Below, piece after piece: positions 9,358 to 18,421 of a DNA stretch of 64,000 nucleotides. The stretch covers positions 62,001 through 126,000 of the forward strand of contig NZ_FQZT01000008.1 of the NCBI RefSeq assembly GCF_900142125.1. Reading direction: 5' to 3'. The stretch comes from Malonomonas rubra DSM 5091 (GTDB lineage: Bacteria; Desulfobacterota; Desulfuromonadia; Desulfuromonadales; Geopsychrobacteraceae). The translations under genes and the position numbers were made by a program. The stretch's first letter is position 1. Each line of letters opens with the position of its first letter. The notes beneath the pieces are model-generated. The model saw only the letters and a list, made by a program, of their open reading frames with translations, was not told the DNA's origin and did no database searches.

Positions 9358-9999
9358 TCAGCCAGCAAACAACCAGGGTGCCTGTTGCCTGCGCTGCATC
9401 TCGTAGGTCTCAATCTTGTCAGTTTTCTCCAGAGTCAAACCGATATCGTCCAGCCCATTCAATAAACAGTGCTTGCGGAAGGGATCGATCTCAAACGGAA
9501 TCGAGATACCATCCGGCAGACCGATTAATTGCTGTTCCAGATCGATTTGCAGTTGGTAGCTGGGGGCTTTTTCCACCGCGCGGAACAGGCTGTCAACCTG
9601 ACTGCTTTCCAGTTTGATCGGCAGAATACCGTTTTTGAAACAGTTGTTGTAGAAGATGTCGGCGAAGCTGGGTGCGATCAGAACCTTGATGCCGAAATCG
9701 AGCAGCGCCCAGGGCGCGTGTTCGCGCGAGGATCCGCAGCCAAAATTATCGCGCGTCAGCAGAATCTGTGCGCCCTGGTAACGCTCCTGGTTGAGGACGA
9801 ACTCTGTGTTGCGCGGCCGATCGCTGCAATCCATCCCCGGTTCACCGTGATCCAGGTAGCGCCATTCGTCGAACAGATAGGGACCGAAACCGGTCCGTTC
9901 GATCGACTTGAGAAACTGCTTTGGAATGATCGCGTCGGTGTCGACATTGGCACGATCGAGCGGTGCAACCAGGCCGGAAAACGTGATAAACTTTTCCAT
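9358..9999 (-). CDS. leuD: 3-isopropylmalate dehydratase small subunit
   Basis: Small subunit (213 residues) of isopropylmalate isomerase, which converts 2-isopropylmalate to 3-isopropylmalate in leucine synthesis. The N-terminal [27 protein letters not shown] and the [13 protein letters not shown] loop are diagnostic of the bacterial LeuD (aconitase swivel domain). Its ATG overlaps the leuC stop by one base (TAATG), so the two subunits are translated together in stoichiometry. It converges on aapP with a shared terminator. Confidence 0.96.
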   Translation of the reverse strand: MEKFITFSGLVAPLDRANVDTDAIIPKQFLKSIERTGFGPYLFDEWRYLDHGEPGMDCSDRPRNTEFVLNQERYQGAQILLTRDNFGCGSSREHAPWALLDFGIKVLIAPSFADIFYNNCFKNGILPIKLESSQVDSLFRAVEKAPSYQLQIDLEQQLIGLPDGISIPFEIDPFRKHCLLNGLDDIGLTLEKTDKIETYEMQRRQQAPWLFAG

Positions 10000-11408
10000 T
10001 ATTTCACCTCCAGCGAACGAACATCGACAAAATGACCAGTGACAGCAGCCGCAGCTGCCATCGCCGGACTGACCAGATGAGTGCGTCCGCCCTGCCCCTG
10101 GCGGCCTTCAAAGTTGCGGTTGCTGGTCGAGGCACATCGCTCACCCGGCTTGAGCCGGTCATTGTTCATCGCCAGGCACATTGAACATCCCGGCTCGCGC
10201 CATTCGAAACCGGCGTCGATGAAAATCTTGTCCAGCCCTTCCTTTTCAGCCTGCTGCTTCACCAGTCCGGAGCCGGGGACGATCAGTGCTTGTTTGATGT
10301 TATCAGCCACCTTGCGCCCCTTGGCGACAGCGGCGACCGCACGCAGGTCCTCGATCCGACCATTTGTGCAAGAACCGATAAAAACGATATCCGGCTTGAT
10401 CTGGTTGATCGGCGTGCCCGGTTCCAGCCCCATATATTTGAGCGCAGCCTGCATTCCTTCCTGCTTGACCGGATCGGCTTCCTCTGCCGGAGAAGGCACG
10501 CGGTCGGCGATACTGACAACCATCTCCGGCGATGTTCCCCAGGTCACCTGCGGGTTCAGATCGCGGGCATCAATGCGGACAATTTTATCAAATTCGGCAT
10601 CGGGATCACTTTTCAACTGCCTCCAACTCGCGACAGCCAGTTCCCAATCAGCACCTTGGGGTGCAAAAGGGCGCCCTTCAACGTAGTCGATAGTCTTTTG
10701 ATCGACGGCAATCAATCCGGCACGGGCACCCGCTTCGATCGCCATATTGCAAACCGTCATCCGGCCTTCCATCGACAGTGCACGGATAGCATCGCCGCCA
10801 AACTCGACACAGTACCCTGTTCCGCCTGCGGTGCCGATCCGGCCGATGATAGCAAGGACGATATCCTTGGCGGTCAGCCCTGATGGCAACTCACCGTTGA
10901 CCTCGATCAGCATGGTTTTCGATTTTTTCTGAATCAGGCACTGGGTCGCCAGCACATGTTCAACCTCCGAAGTGCCGATACCAAAAGCGAGGGCACCGAA
11001 GGCACCATGTGTGGCGGTGTGCGAATCACCACAAACCACCGTCATCCCCGGCAGGGTCGCGCCCTGTTCCGGGCCAATAACATGGACAATCCCCTGTCGC
11101 GGATCGTTCATAGCGAACATGGTGATGCCGAACTCTTTACAGTTCTTCTCCAGGGTTTCGACCTGCAGACGCGATACCGGATCGGCAATCTCGCTGCTGC
11201 GATCATCAGTCGGCACGTTGTGATCAGGCACCGCCAGGTTGGCGTCGATCCGCCGCGGCTTGCGCCCGGCCAGCCTTAAACCTTCGAAAGCCTGTGGCGA
11301 TGTGACTTCATGCAACAATTGGCGATCAATGTAAAGCAACGCTGTGCCGTCATCATCCTGGTGAACCAGGTGGGCATCCCATAATTTGTCGTAGAGCGTT
11401 TTAGCCAT
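9999..11408 (-). CDS. leuC: 3-isopropylmalate dehydratase large subunit
   Basis: Catalytic subunit (469 residues) with the [4Fe-4S] cluster. The cluster ligands are visible as one Cys in [11 protein letters not shown] and the pair in GCSMCLAMN; the substrate-binding [22 protein letters not shown] and the RNFEGRQG loop are intact. The length fits the bacterial LeuC1 type rather than the shorter archaeal-type HacA/LeuC2. The ATG at 11406-11408 has AGGAG 7 bases upstream; a TTG two codons earlier is less likely. leuA and leuB are not in the window. Confidence 0.96.
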   Translation of the reverse strand: MAKTLYDKLWDAHLVHQDDDGTALLYIDRQLLHEVTSPQAFEGLRLAGRKPRRIDANLAVPDHNVPTDDRSSEIADPVSRLQVETLEKNCKEFGITMFAMNDPRQGIVHVIGPEQGATLPGMTVVCGDSHTATHGAFGALAFGIGTSEVEHVLATQCLIQKKSKTMLIEVNGELPSGLTAKDIVLAIIGRIGTAGGTGYCVEFGGDAIRALSMEGRMTVCNMAIEAGARAGLIAVDQKTIDYVEGRPFAPQGADWELAVASWRQLKSDPDAEFDKIVRIDARDLNPQVTWGTSPEMVVSIADRVPSPAEEADPVKQEGMQAALKYMGLEPGTPINQIKPDIVFIGSCTNGRIEDLRAVAAVAKGRKVADNIKQALIVPGSGLVKQQAEKEGLDKIFIDAGFEWREPGCSMCLAMNNDRLKPGERCASTSNRNFEGRQGQGGRTHLVSPAMAAAAAVTGHFVDVRSLEVK

Positions 11409-11746
11409 TAGCAACTCCTGTAGTTATATTTCCAAGTCAGTGTAAAACAAAAGCACCCACGGAGTCTTTAGCAGAAGAGATTTTTTTACTGTCGTCCCTT
11501 GCCGTTTTGCCTGTTAATATTCCCAGCTGAAAACTCTTCTTCTCAACGATGCAACCACATGGAATTTCGAAGAATATCCTAAAGGGGTAACCAGAAAACA
11601 ATGCAGAGGTGTTTGACTCCACCAAACTTTTGTATACACTTCTTTTATTGTCTTTTTTGATTTTTCAATTTTTATCAGATCGCACATGCGCAGAAATTTT
11701 GCGCCTTCCGGACAGATTCAACGTTGACAAAAAACAAGGAGGAGAG
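11409..11746. other. Divergent regulatory region between leuC and livK1
   Basis: 338 bases separating two divergent operons, both concerned with branched-chain amino acids (leucine synthesis and uptake). It is AT-rich near 11640-11700. I see no convincing T-box, leader peptide or terminator on the leuC side, and no repeat strong enough to call an operator. The promoters must lie here, but I cannot place them. Confidence 0.6.
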
Positions 11747-12958
11747 ATGAAAAGAAGAGCTTTGAGTGTTCTGCTGGCTGTCGCCTTTGTTGCTGTGTCC
11801 GTCCTCGCCGCCAACGCTGCGACCAAGATCGGGTTTACCTACATCATGTCGGGGCCCTTCTCAGCTTATGGTCAGTTTGCCAAACAGGGCGCCGAACTGG
11901 CGATTGACGAAATCAATGCTGCTGGTGGCATCAATGGCCAGCAGGTGGAAGGATTCTTCGAGGACTCCACCGGCAAGGCCGACGTCGCCCTGCGGGCGAT
12001 CCGCAAGTTGGTTTACCAGGATAAGGTCGATATGTTGATCGGCCTCGATTCGAGCGGCGTGGCAAAGACCGTCGTCCCCTCGATCGAGCAAATGAAGACC
12101 CCGCTGATCATCACCCACGCCGCGACTCCTGACGTGACCGGCAGCGTCTGTAACAAGTACACCTTCCGCATCTCGGTCAACATCGCGCAGAACATCAAGG
12201 CCGCCGCACTGCTGGCCCAGGAAACCGGCGCCAAGAAGTGGACCACGGTCGGTCCTGACTACGCATTCGGTCATCAGTCATGGGAGTATTTTGAAAAATA
12301 CCTCTCCAAATTAAACCCCGAGGCGACCTTTATGGCGAAGGATCAGGTCGCCTTCCCGCCGTTTAAAACCACAGATTTCTCAGCCTACATCACCAAGGTG
12401 ATGAGCAGCAAGCCGGACGGCGTGGTTATCTCCCTGTGGGGCGGCAACCTGATCGACTTTATCCGCCAGGCCAGCAGCATGGGCTTTTTTGACGCCGACT
12501 TCGAAGTGCTCTTCACTCTCGGCGCGGCAACTGAAGTCCTGACCGCTTTGGGCGACAAGATGCCGGAAGGTCTCTGGGTTGGTACCCGCTACTGGTTCCT
12601 GGCCAACGACTCAGCAATGAACAAGAAGTTCGCCGCTGACTACGTCAAAAAGTACGGTGCCTACCCCTCCTACAACGCCCACGGTGCTTACAGCGCGGTC
12701 TACGCTTACAAGGCTGCAGTGGAAAAAGCCGGTTCGACTGACAAGGATAAAGTCGCCATGGCGCTCGAAGGTCTGAAGCTGGAGATTCCGACCGGGATGA
12801 TCGAATTCCGCAAGGAAGACCACCAGGCGATTACCGATGCCCATTGGGGTAAAACCGCGGCAGACCCGGCCTATAAGCACCGCATTCTCAAACCGATCAA
12901 GATATTCAAAGGCGTGGACGTCACCCCGCCAGTCGCCGAAACCGGCTGCAGCATGTAA
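11747..12958 (+). CDS. livK: Branched-chain amino acid ABC transporter, periplasmic binding protein (operon 1)
   Basis: Periplasmic Leu/Ile/Val-type binding protein of 403 residues. The ATG at 11747 has a GGAGGAG site just upstream and opens the signal peptide MKRRALSVLLAVAFVAVSVL, ending before ANAA. The mature start (TKIGFTYIMSGPFSAYGQFAKQGAELAIDEINAAGGINGQ) is the hallmark of type I periplasmic proteins of the Peripla_BP_6 family. This family also binds amides, aromatic compounds and other organic acids, so the branched-chain assignment is by operon context. First gene of livKHMGF, followed by a strong hairpin before livH. Confidence 0.9.
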   Translation: MKRRALSVLLAVAFVAVSVLAANAATKIGFTYIMSGPFSAYGQFAKQGAELAIDEINAAGGINGQQVEGFFEDSTGKADVALRAIRKLVYQDKVDMLIGLDSSGVAKTVVPSIEQMKTPLIITHAATPDVTGSVCNKYTFRISVNIAQNIKAAALLAQETGAKKWTTVGPDYAFGHQSWEYFEKYLSKLNPEATFMAKDQVAFPPFKTTDFSAYITKVMSSKPDGVVISLWGGNLIDFIRQASSMGFFDADFEVLFTLGAATEVLTALGDKMPEGLWVGTRYWFLANDSAMNKKFAADYVKKYGAYPSYNAHGAYSAVYAYKAAVEKAGSTDKDKVAMALEGLKLEIPTGMIEFRKEDHQAITDAHWGKTAADPAYKHRILKPIKIFKGVDVTPPVAETGCSM

Positions 12959-12967
12959 TAGCATCTC

Positions 12968-12995
12968 CCCGGCAGCGGTTCACTCCGCTGCCGGG
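12968..12995 (+). terminator. Hairpin after livK1 (read-through or stabiliser)
   Basis: A perfect 11-bp inverted repeat (CCCGGCAGCGG, loop TTCACT, then its complement) directly follows the binding-protein gene. There is no T run, so it more likely protects the upstream livK mRNA from 3' decay than terminates transcription. Confidence 0.75.
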
Positions 12996-13036
12996 CCATT
13001 TATCCGTAAATCAGCTTTTCCACTTACGGAGTTCAC

Positions 13037-13897
13037 ATGGAAATATTTCTTCTGAACACCCTTAACGGTCTCAGTTGGGGAATGTTGTTGTTTTTGATCG
13101 CCGTCGGCCTGACCACTGTCTTCGGCGTGCTCGGCGTGCTCAACTTCGCCCACGGTTCGCTGTTCATGCTCGGCGCCTACCTCTGCATGCAGACGATGCA
13201 GTTCTTCGATTCCTTCTGGCTCGGCCTGCTGATCGGCCCGCTGTGTGCAGTGGTGGTCGGCCTGCTGATCGAGAAGTACCTGTTAAAGAAAGTCTACGAC
13301 CGGGATGTCTCCTACCAGCTGCTATTGACCTTTGCCGTGCTGCTGATCCTGGATGACGCGGTGCGGATGATCTGGGGCTCCGGCTACCATGTCGTTGAAC
13401 CGCCGGAGATTCTCAGCGGCATCGTCGCCATCGCCGGACAGGATTATCCGGTTTACCGGCTGTTCCTGATCCTGATCGGCCCGGTGATTGGCGGCCTGCT
13501 CTGGGCCTTCTTCCATTACACCAAGTGGGGCAAGATTATCCGCGCCGCTTCCTTCGATAACATCATGGCCGAAGGGGTCGGCATCAACGTCCCGCTGATC
13601 TACACCTCCGTTTTCGCCCTCGGTACCTGGCTGGCTGCCGTCGGCGGCGCCCTGGCCGCGCCGCAACAGAGTCTGATCCCGTCGATGGGCGAGAAGATCA
13701 TCATCGAAAGCTTCATTGTCGTCGTGGTCGGCGGCATGGGCAGCTTCCCCGGTGCCTTCGTCGGTGCGCTGCTGCTCGGTCTTCTCGAGTCCTTCGGCAC
13801 CGTCTTCGCCGGGCGGATGCAGATGGCGATCCCCTACATCTTGCTGGCGGTAATCCTACTGGTGAAACCAAACGGCCTGTTCCGGAAGGGGGTGTAG
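13037..13897 (+). CDS. livH: Branched-chain amino acid ABC transporter permease LivH (operon 1)
   Basis: Inner-membrane permease of 286 residues with about eight membrane spans. Typical LivH blocks are LNGLSWGMLLFLIAVGLTTVFGVLGVLNFAHGS at the N-terminus, the VGGMGSFPGAFVGALLLGLLES loop that contacts the ATPases, and the closing VKPNGLFRKGV. It starts after the post-livK hairpin and is separated from livM by a single base, so the permeases are probably coupled. Nothing unusual in length or motifs. Confidence 0.93.
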   Translation: MEIFLLNTLNGLSWGMLLFLIAVGLTTVFGVLGVLNFAHGSLFMLGAYLCMQTMQFFDSFWLGLLIGPLCAVVVGLLIEKYLLKKVYDRDVSYQLLLTFAVLLILDDAVRMIWGSGYHVVEPPEILSGIVAIAGQDYPVYRLFLILIGPVIGGLLWAFFHYTKWGKIIRAASFDNIMAEGVGINVPLIYTSVFALGTWLAAVGGALAAPQQSLIPSMGEKIIIESFIVVVVGGMGSFPGAFVGALLLGLLESFGTVFAGRMQMAIPYILLAVILLVKPNGLFRKGV

Positions 13898-13898
13898 C

Positions 13899-14855
13899 AT
13901 GAAACTCCTGCGTAACAGATGGTTCGGTCCGGCAGTGCTGACAGTTTTGCTGCTGCTTGCGCCCCTGTTGATCTCCACCTACTCGACCATGATTTTGTCC
14001 GAAATCCTGATCATGGGCCTGATGGCGATCAGCTTCAACCTGCTGCTCGGCTACACCGGTTTGCTCTCTTTCGGCCAGGGCGCCTTCTTCGGTCTCGGCG
14101 GTTACTGCGCCGCACTGATGCTGCAAGCCGGTTATCAGAACCTGTTTCTCCTGTTGCTGGTCGGGATGCTGATTTCGCTGCTGGCTGCGCTGGTGGTCGG
14201 TTTCTTTTCCGTGCGGCTGGACGAGATCTTCTTCGCCATGATTACCCTCGGCTTCGGCATGCTGTTCTTCTCAGTCGCTCACAACTGGCTCGACGTCACC
14301 GGGGGCAGCGACGGGCTGCCAGTCTTCGTGCTACCGAGCCTGAACCTGTTCGGCACTGAACTGACCTTTTACGATCCGCTCAACATGTACTACCTGGTGT
14401 TCAGCATTGTGCTGGTCGGCGTGGTGTTGCTCTGGCTGATCGTCCACTCACCCTTCGGCCTGATTCTCAAGGCGATGCGCGAGAATAAGCAACGGGTCTC
14501 CTTCGTCGGCGGCAACGTCCAGTTGTTGCGGATCGTCGCCTTCGCCATTTCCGGCGCCTTTACCGGGCTGGCCGGTGTGCTGTTCTGCTTGTTCAACAGC
14601 ATGGCGACGCCGGAGTTCATGCACTGGAGCTTCTCCGCCAAACCGGTCATCATGTCGATCATCGGCGGCACCGGGGTGTTCCTCGGACCGCTGTTCGGCG
14701 CCGGTATTTTCTTCCTGCTGGAGCAGGTGATTATCCTGTTCACGGAAAACTGGATGCTGTTCCTCGGCATCGTACTGGTACCGATCGTCATCTTCTTCCC
14801 GCAAGGTGTCTTCGGCACTCTGCGTAATAAAATTTTCAGGGAGGGAGCCAAATGA
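13899..14855 (+). CDS. livM: Branched-chain amino acid ABC transporter permease LivM (operon 1)
   Basis: Second inner-membrane permease of 318 residues. It contains the family blocks GLMAISFNLLLGYTGLLSFGQGAFFGLGGY near residues 38-67 and GGTGVFLGPLFGAGIFFLLE near the C-terminus, and it ends with a cytoplasmic basic tail. The stop overlaps the livG start by 4 bases (ATGA). It forms the heterodimeric channel with LivH. Confidence 0.92.
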   Translation: MKLLRNRWFGPAVLTVLLLLAPLLISTYSTMILSEILIMGLMAISFNLLLGYTGLLSFGQGAFFGLGGYCAALMLQAGYQNLFLLLLVGMLISLLAALVVGFFSVRLDEIFFAMITLGFGMLFFSVAHNWLDVTGGSDGLPVFVLPSLNLFGTELTFYDPLNMYYLVFSIVLVGVVLLWLIVHSPFGLILKAMRENKQRVSFVGGNVQLLRIVAFAISGAFTGLAGVLFCLFNSMATPEFMHWSFSAKPVIMSIIGGTGVFLGPLFGAGIFFLLEQVIILFTENWMLFLGIVLVPIVIFFPQGVFGTLRNKIFREGAK

Positions 14856-15610
14856 GCGATGTCCTGAGAATCGAAAATCTGGGCCACTCCTACGGTAAGT
14901 TCAAGGTGATCGAGGATATTTCTTTAAGCATCGGTAAAGGCGAAATGTCGGCGTTGATCGGCCCCAACGGTGCTGGAAAAACCACCTTTTACAATGCCAT
15001 TTCCGGGCATTTTCCACCGACCAAAGGCAAGGTATTCCTCAACGGTGAGGAGATCACCGGCTTGACCTCGCACAAGGTGGTCGATAAAGGGATGTGCCGC
15101 TCTTTCCAGATCACCAATATTTTCTCCGAGCTGACGGTGCTGGAAAACGTCATCGCACCCTTGATCATCCAGCGGGGAAAGCACTTCAAAATCTACGGCA
15201 ACATTTTCAAGGACAAACAGATTGTCGACAGCGCCATGCAAACGCTGGAGCAGGTCGGCCTTAGCGACCGCGCCGATCAGGTGGTGGCCAACCTGGCTTA
15301 CGGCGATAAACGACTTGTGGAGATGGCAATCGTGCTGGCCCGCAAACCGAGCGTGGTGCTCTTGGACGAACCAACCGCCGGGATGAACCCGGAGGAAACC
15401 GAGAACATGATCGCGCTGATCAAAAAGCTGGCGACTGGCTCCGGTACCACCTTCTTCATCACCGAGCACGATATGAAAGTCGTTTTCTCGCTGGCGGAAA
15501 AAATCTATGTGCTGCACCAGGGACACCTTCTGGCTCAGGGCAGCCCGGAACAGATTCGCAGCAACGAGCAGGTGCAGGAAGCCTACCTGGGGAGAAAAGT
15601 CCATGCTTAA
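14852..15610 (+). CDS. livG: Branched-chain amino acid ABC transporter ATPase LivG (operon 1)
   Basis: ATP-binding subunit of 252 residues. Walker A is GPNGAGKTT, the Walker B region is VVLLDEPTAGMNPEE and the switch His is in FITEHDMKVV. The signature loop reads LAYGDKRLVEMA, the LivG-type replacement for LSGGQ. The start overlaps the end of livM, and the end overlaps the start of livF by 8 bases. Confidence 0.93.
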   Translation: MSDVLRIENLGHSYGKFKVIEDISLSIGKGEMSALIGPNGAGKTTFYNAISGHFPPTKGKVFLNGEEITGLTSHKVVDKGMCRSFQITNIFSELTVLENVIAPLIIQRGKHFKIYGNIFKDKQIVDSAMQTLEQVGLSDRADQVVANLAYGDKRLVEMAIVLARKPSVVLLDEPTAGMNPEETENMIALIKKLATGSGTTFFITEHDMKVVFSLAEKIYVLHQGHLLAQGSPEQIRSNEQVQEAYLGRKVHA

Positions 15611-16295
15611 AGTCGACAACATCCACACCTATTACGACGACAGCTACATCCTGCAGGGGGTCGACCTGGCGGTCAATGCTGGCGAGATCGTCTGCCTGCT
15701 GGGACGCAACGGCGCGGGAAAGTCGACCACCATGAAAAGCATCATGGGCTACAACCATCCGCGCAAAGGCACAATTACATTTCTTGAAAAGGACATCTCC
15801 AAACAAGCGGTGTTCAAGAACGTCCGCCTCGGCCTTGGCTATGTGCCAGAGGACCGCCGCATTTTCTCCGAACTGACGGTGCACGAAAACTTTGAAGTTT
15901 CCTTCAACGACAAGACTGAGACCCGCTGGAGCATCGACGACCTGTTCGACACTTTCCCCCTGCTCGACAAGTTCCGCCACCGCAAAGGGGGCGAATTGAG
16001 CGGCGGCGAACAACAGATGGTTGCCATCGCCCGGGCCCTGGCTGGGCAACCAAAGCTATTACTGCTGGATGAACCCTGCGAAGGGCTGGCGCCAGTGATC
16101 GTTGAACAGCTGGGAGAAATTATCCTCAAGCTGAAAAAGCATTTCCCGATCCTGCTGGCCGAGCAGAATGCCCATTTTGCGTTGGAGATTTCTGACCGCG
16201 GCTACGTCATCGACAAGGGACTGATCCGCTTCTCCGGCAGCAGGCAAGAGTTGCAGGAAAATGATGAAATCAAGAAACGTTATTTATCGGTTTGA
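15603..16295 (+). CDS. livF: Branched-chain amino acid ABC transporter ATPase LivF (operon 1)
   Basis: Second ATPase of the complex, 230 residues. Walker A GRNGAGKST, the YVPEDRRIFSELTVHENF block, the LSGGEQQMVAIARAL signature and Walker B LLLLDEPCEGLAP are intact. The ATG at 15603 overlaps the livG tail, and the earlier in-frame ATG lies deep inside livG and is rejected. The next gene, an Old Yellow Enzyme, begins 10 bases after the stop and is likely on the same mRNA. Confidence 0.93.
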   Translation: MLKVDNIHTYYDDSYILQGVDLAVNAGEIVCLLGRNGAGKSTTMKSIMGYNHPRKGTITFLEKDISKQAVFKNVRLGLGYVPEDRRIFSELTVHENFEVSFNDKTETRWSIDDLFDTFPLLDKFRHRKGGELSGGEQQMVAIARALAGQPKLLLLDEPCEGLAPVIVEQLGEIILKLKKHFPILLAEQNAHFALEISDRGYVIDKGLIRFSGSRQELQENDEIKKRYLSV

Positions 16296-16304
16296 GAGGA
16301 CACC

Positions 16305-17369
16305 ATGAGCAAACTGTTCACCCCCATCGCGTTGCGGTCGCTGAAAATCCGCAACCGGATCTTCGTTTCCCCCATGTGCCAATATTCCTGCGTCGACGGC
16401 ATCGCGACCAACTGGCACCTGGTGCATTACGGCAGCCGAGCTGTCGGTGGCTCCGGGATGGTGATGGTGGAGGCAACCGCCGTTCTCCCCGAAGGCAGAA
16501 TCAGCCCGAGCGACTGCGGTTTGTGGAATGATCAGCAGGCTGAAGCGTTCAAACCGATCACCCAATTTATCAGCGAACACGGAGCCATTCCAGGCGTACA
16601 ACTGGCGCATGCCGGACGCAAAGCCTCGACCGAGCCTCCCTGGCTGGGTGGCAAAGTGGTCGCTCTCAAAAATGGTGGTTGGCAACCTGTAGCGCCCAGT
16701 TCGCTCGCCTTTTCTGCCGGCATGCCGAAGCCGAAGGCGTTAGACGAAAAGGATATGGAGAAAATCTGTGCTGCCTTTGTCGCTGCGGCCGAACGCGCGT
16801 TTTGCGCCGGATTTCAAGTTGTTGAAGTGCACATGGCACATGGCTACCTGCTGCATCAATTCCTTTCACCACTGAGCAACCAGCGCTCTGATCAATACGG
16901 TGGTAGTTTGGAAAACCGGATGCGCTTCCCGCTAAAGGTGGCAGAAAAAGTGAGAGATTTCTGGCCGGACGATTTGCCGGTGCTGGTGCGAATTTCAGCG
17001 ACCGACTGGACGGAAAAGGGGTGGGACCTGGAGCAATCGCTTGAGCTGTGCAGCAAATTGAAGGAGATTGGCATCGACCTGATCGACTGCTCGACCGGCG
17101 GGTTGATTCCGGATGCCGTTATTCCGGTAGCACCCGGTTTCCAAGTGCCAATGGCGGCGGAAATCAAAAAAGAAGTGGGAATCCCGACCGGCACTGTTGG
17201 CCTGATCACCAAACCGGAGCAGGCGGAACAGATTATCGTCACCGGGCAGGCGGATGCGGTTTTCCTTGCGCGCGAGCTGCTGCGCGATCCGCAATGGCCA
17301 CTCAAAGCAGCGAAAGCATTGACGTTTGATTACCCCTGGCCGTTACAATACGAGCGGGCAAAGATCTGA
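16305..17369 (+). CDS. NADH:flavin oxidoreductase, Old Yellow Enzyme family (YqjM/NamA type)
   Basis: FMN-dependent ene-reductase of 354 residues with a TIM-barrel fold. SPMCQYSC carries the Cys that tunes FMN in YqjM-type enzymes, HAGRKAS matches the catalytic/FMN His region, and HMAHGYLLHQFLSPLSNQRSDQYGGSLENR is the family signature. These enzymes reduce activated C=C bonds of enals, enones, nitroesters or similar compounds with NAD(P)H. GAGAGGACACC precedes the ATG and the gene lies 10 bases after livF, so it appears co-transcribed with an uptake operon. This raises the possibility that the transporter handles an unsaturated or aromatic acid. The physiological substrate is unknown. Confidence 0.92.
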   Translation: MSKLFTPIALRSLKIRNRIFVSPMCQYSCVDGIATNWHLVHYGSRAVGGSGMVMVEATAVLPEGRISPSDCGLWNDQQAEAFKPITQFISEHGAIPGVQLAHAGRKASTEPPWLGGKVVALKNGGWQPVAPSSLAFSAGMPKPKALDEKDMEKICAAFVAAAERAFCAGFQVVEVHMAHGYLLHQFLSPLSNQRSDQYGGSLENRMRFPLKVAEKVRDFWPDDLPVLVRISATDWTEKGWDLEQSLELCSKLKEIGIDLIDCSTGGLIPDAVIPVAPGFQVPMAAEIKKEVGIPTGTVGLITKPEQAEQIIVTGQADAVFLARELLRDPQWPLKAAKALTFDYPWPLQYERAKI

Positions 17370-17377
17370 ATTTTGAA

Positions 17378-18181
17378 TTAACGTTCGAGCAACTGCCAGC
17401 AGGTCACCTGGGAGATGCTGTGGCGGTAGCTGCGCGCTGTCTCGCGGATAACAAATTCAAGCTCACACGGCTCACCGATCAATTGAAAATGCCTGTTTAA
17501 CCGCTGGCGCAGACCGTTCAACGAATCGACCGGCCTGCCGAAACGGAAGTGCCCACCGAGCCAATATTTTTTTGCCGTGTACTCTTCCAGCCAGTTGTAG
17601 GGTGAAGCAAGCACCAGGATCCCACCGGAAACCAGGTGGCGGTGAATATTGACAAGAAAACGGGCCGGATGAGGCAAACGGTCGATCAGGTTAGCGGCGA
17701 GAATCAAATCGTAAGGACCGAGCTCAGGATCCAGAGCCTGTGCATCTCCCTGGCAAAAGGAGACCCTTTGTGCAGTTTCGGCCAGGCCGAGGTCGGCCAG
17801 ATAGACCTTGTGATCAGAGAGGATGTCCCCCTCTTCCAGCAAGCTGTAACAAACCCGAGCGCGCTTTTGAATACGCCGGGCAACGTCGATGAACCTGCGC
17901 GAGGAATCGATTGCCGTGACCTGCTTGAAAAATCTGGCTAGTTCAAAACTGCTTCGACCGACAGCGCAACCGAGATCAAGAGCGCGAAGCGGCGCTCTGC
18001 CGTCTAATACCTGGCAACAAAGAAAGACCATCTCCCGGGAAAAATTACCAATCCCGAAACGATCAGGGCCATAGTGAGCATCACAATATTGGGCAACAGC
18101 GAGGTCGGTCTGGTAGTAGGGGGCGTTGACAGCTGCAGCGAAGCGCTCAGGATCCTGCTGCGACTTTGTTCGCTCAATCAT
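17378..18181 (-). CDS. SAM methyltransferase resembling the OvoA C-terminal domain (putative 4-mercaptohistidine N1-methyltransferase)
   Basis: Class I SAM methyltransferase of 267 residues. LDLGCAVGRSSFELARFF is the SAM-binding loop, followed by QGDAQAL, LAANLIDRLPHPARFL and SPYNWLEEYTAKKYWLGG. The C-terminal VIRETARSYRHSISQVTCW is, from memory, the run shared with the C-terminal methyltransferase domain of OvoA (TIGR04345), which methylates 5-thiohistidine to ovothiol. Here it is a separate protein, without the DinB/FGE-sulfatase halves that make the sulfoxide. It converges on the Old Yellow Enzyme gene. An ovothiol role requires a partner gene outside the window; otherwise it may act on another imidazole or thiol. 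Confidence 0.75.
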   Translation of the reverse strand: MIERTKSQQDPERFAAAVNAPYYQTDLAVAQYCDAHYGPDRFGIGNFSREMVFLCCQVLDGRAPLRALDLGCAVGRSSFELARFFKQVTAIDSSRRFIDVARRIQKRARVCYSLLEEGDILSDHKVYLADLGLAETAQRVSFCQGDAQALDPELGPYDLILAANLIDRLPHPARFLVNIHRHLVSGGILVLASPYNWLEEYTAKKYWLGGHFRFGRPVDSLNGLRQRLNRHFQLIGEPCELEFVIRETARSYRHSISQVTCWQLLER

Positions 18182-18421
18182 CTCGCGCCCCTCGGTTGAA
18201 GCATTAAATATTGCAGCAGATCCTGTGGTAAAATAAAGCTTAGCAAAACAGCAACAGATTGAAACTGCGGGTATTTTTTAACCAAGATGGGAAATAGCTT
18301 CAGCTTTCAATTAGACGCAATATGGATTACAATGTGTTAAAATTTATCACTTTTAGCACAAACCAGATTCTACAGACTTGCTGCCGGCAGAAACATTTAC
18401 CTCAGTCTGCGAGGGCTCAAA

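Noticed and set aside
11437-11625. 62-codon minus-strand frame upstream of leuC as a leader peptide
   Set aside because: No ribosome site, no leucine codon cluster and no attenuator structure.
12968-12995. Full transcription terminator after livK1
   Set aside because: No T tract and the transporter genes that follow belong to the same operon.
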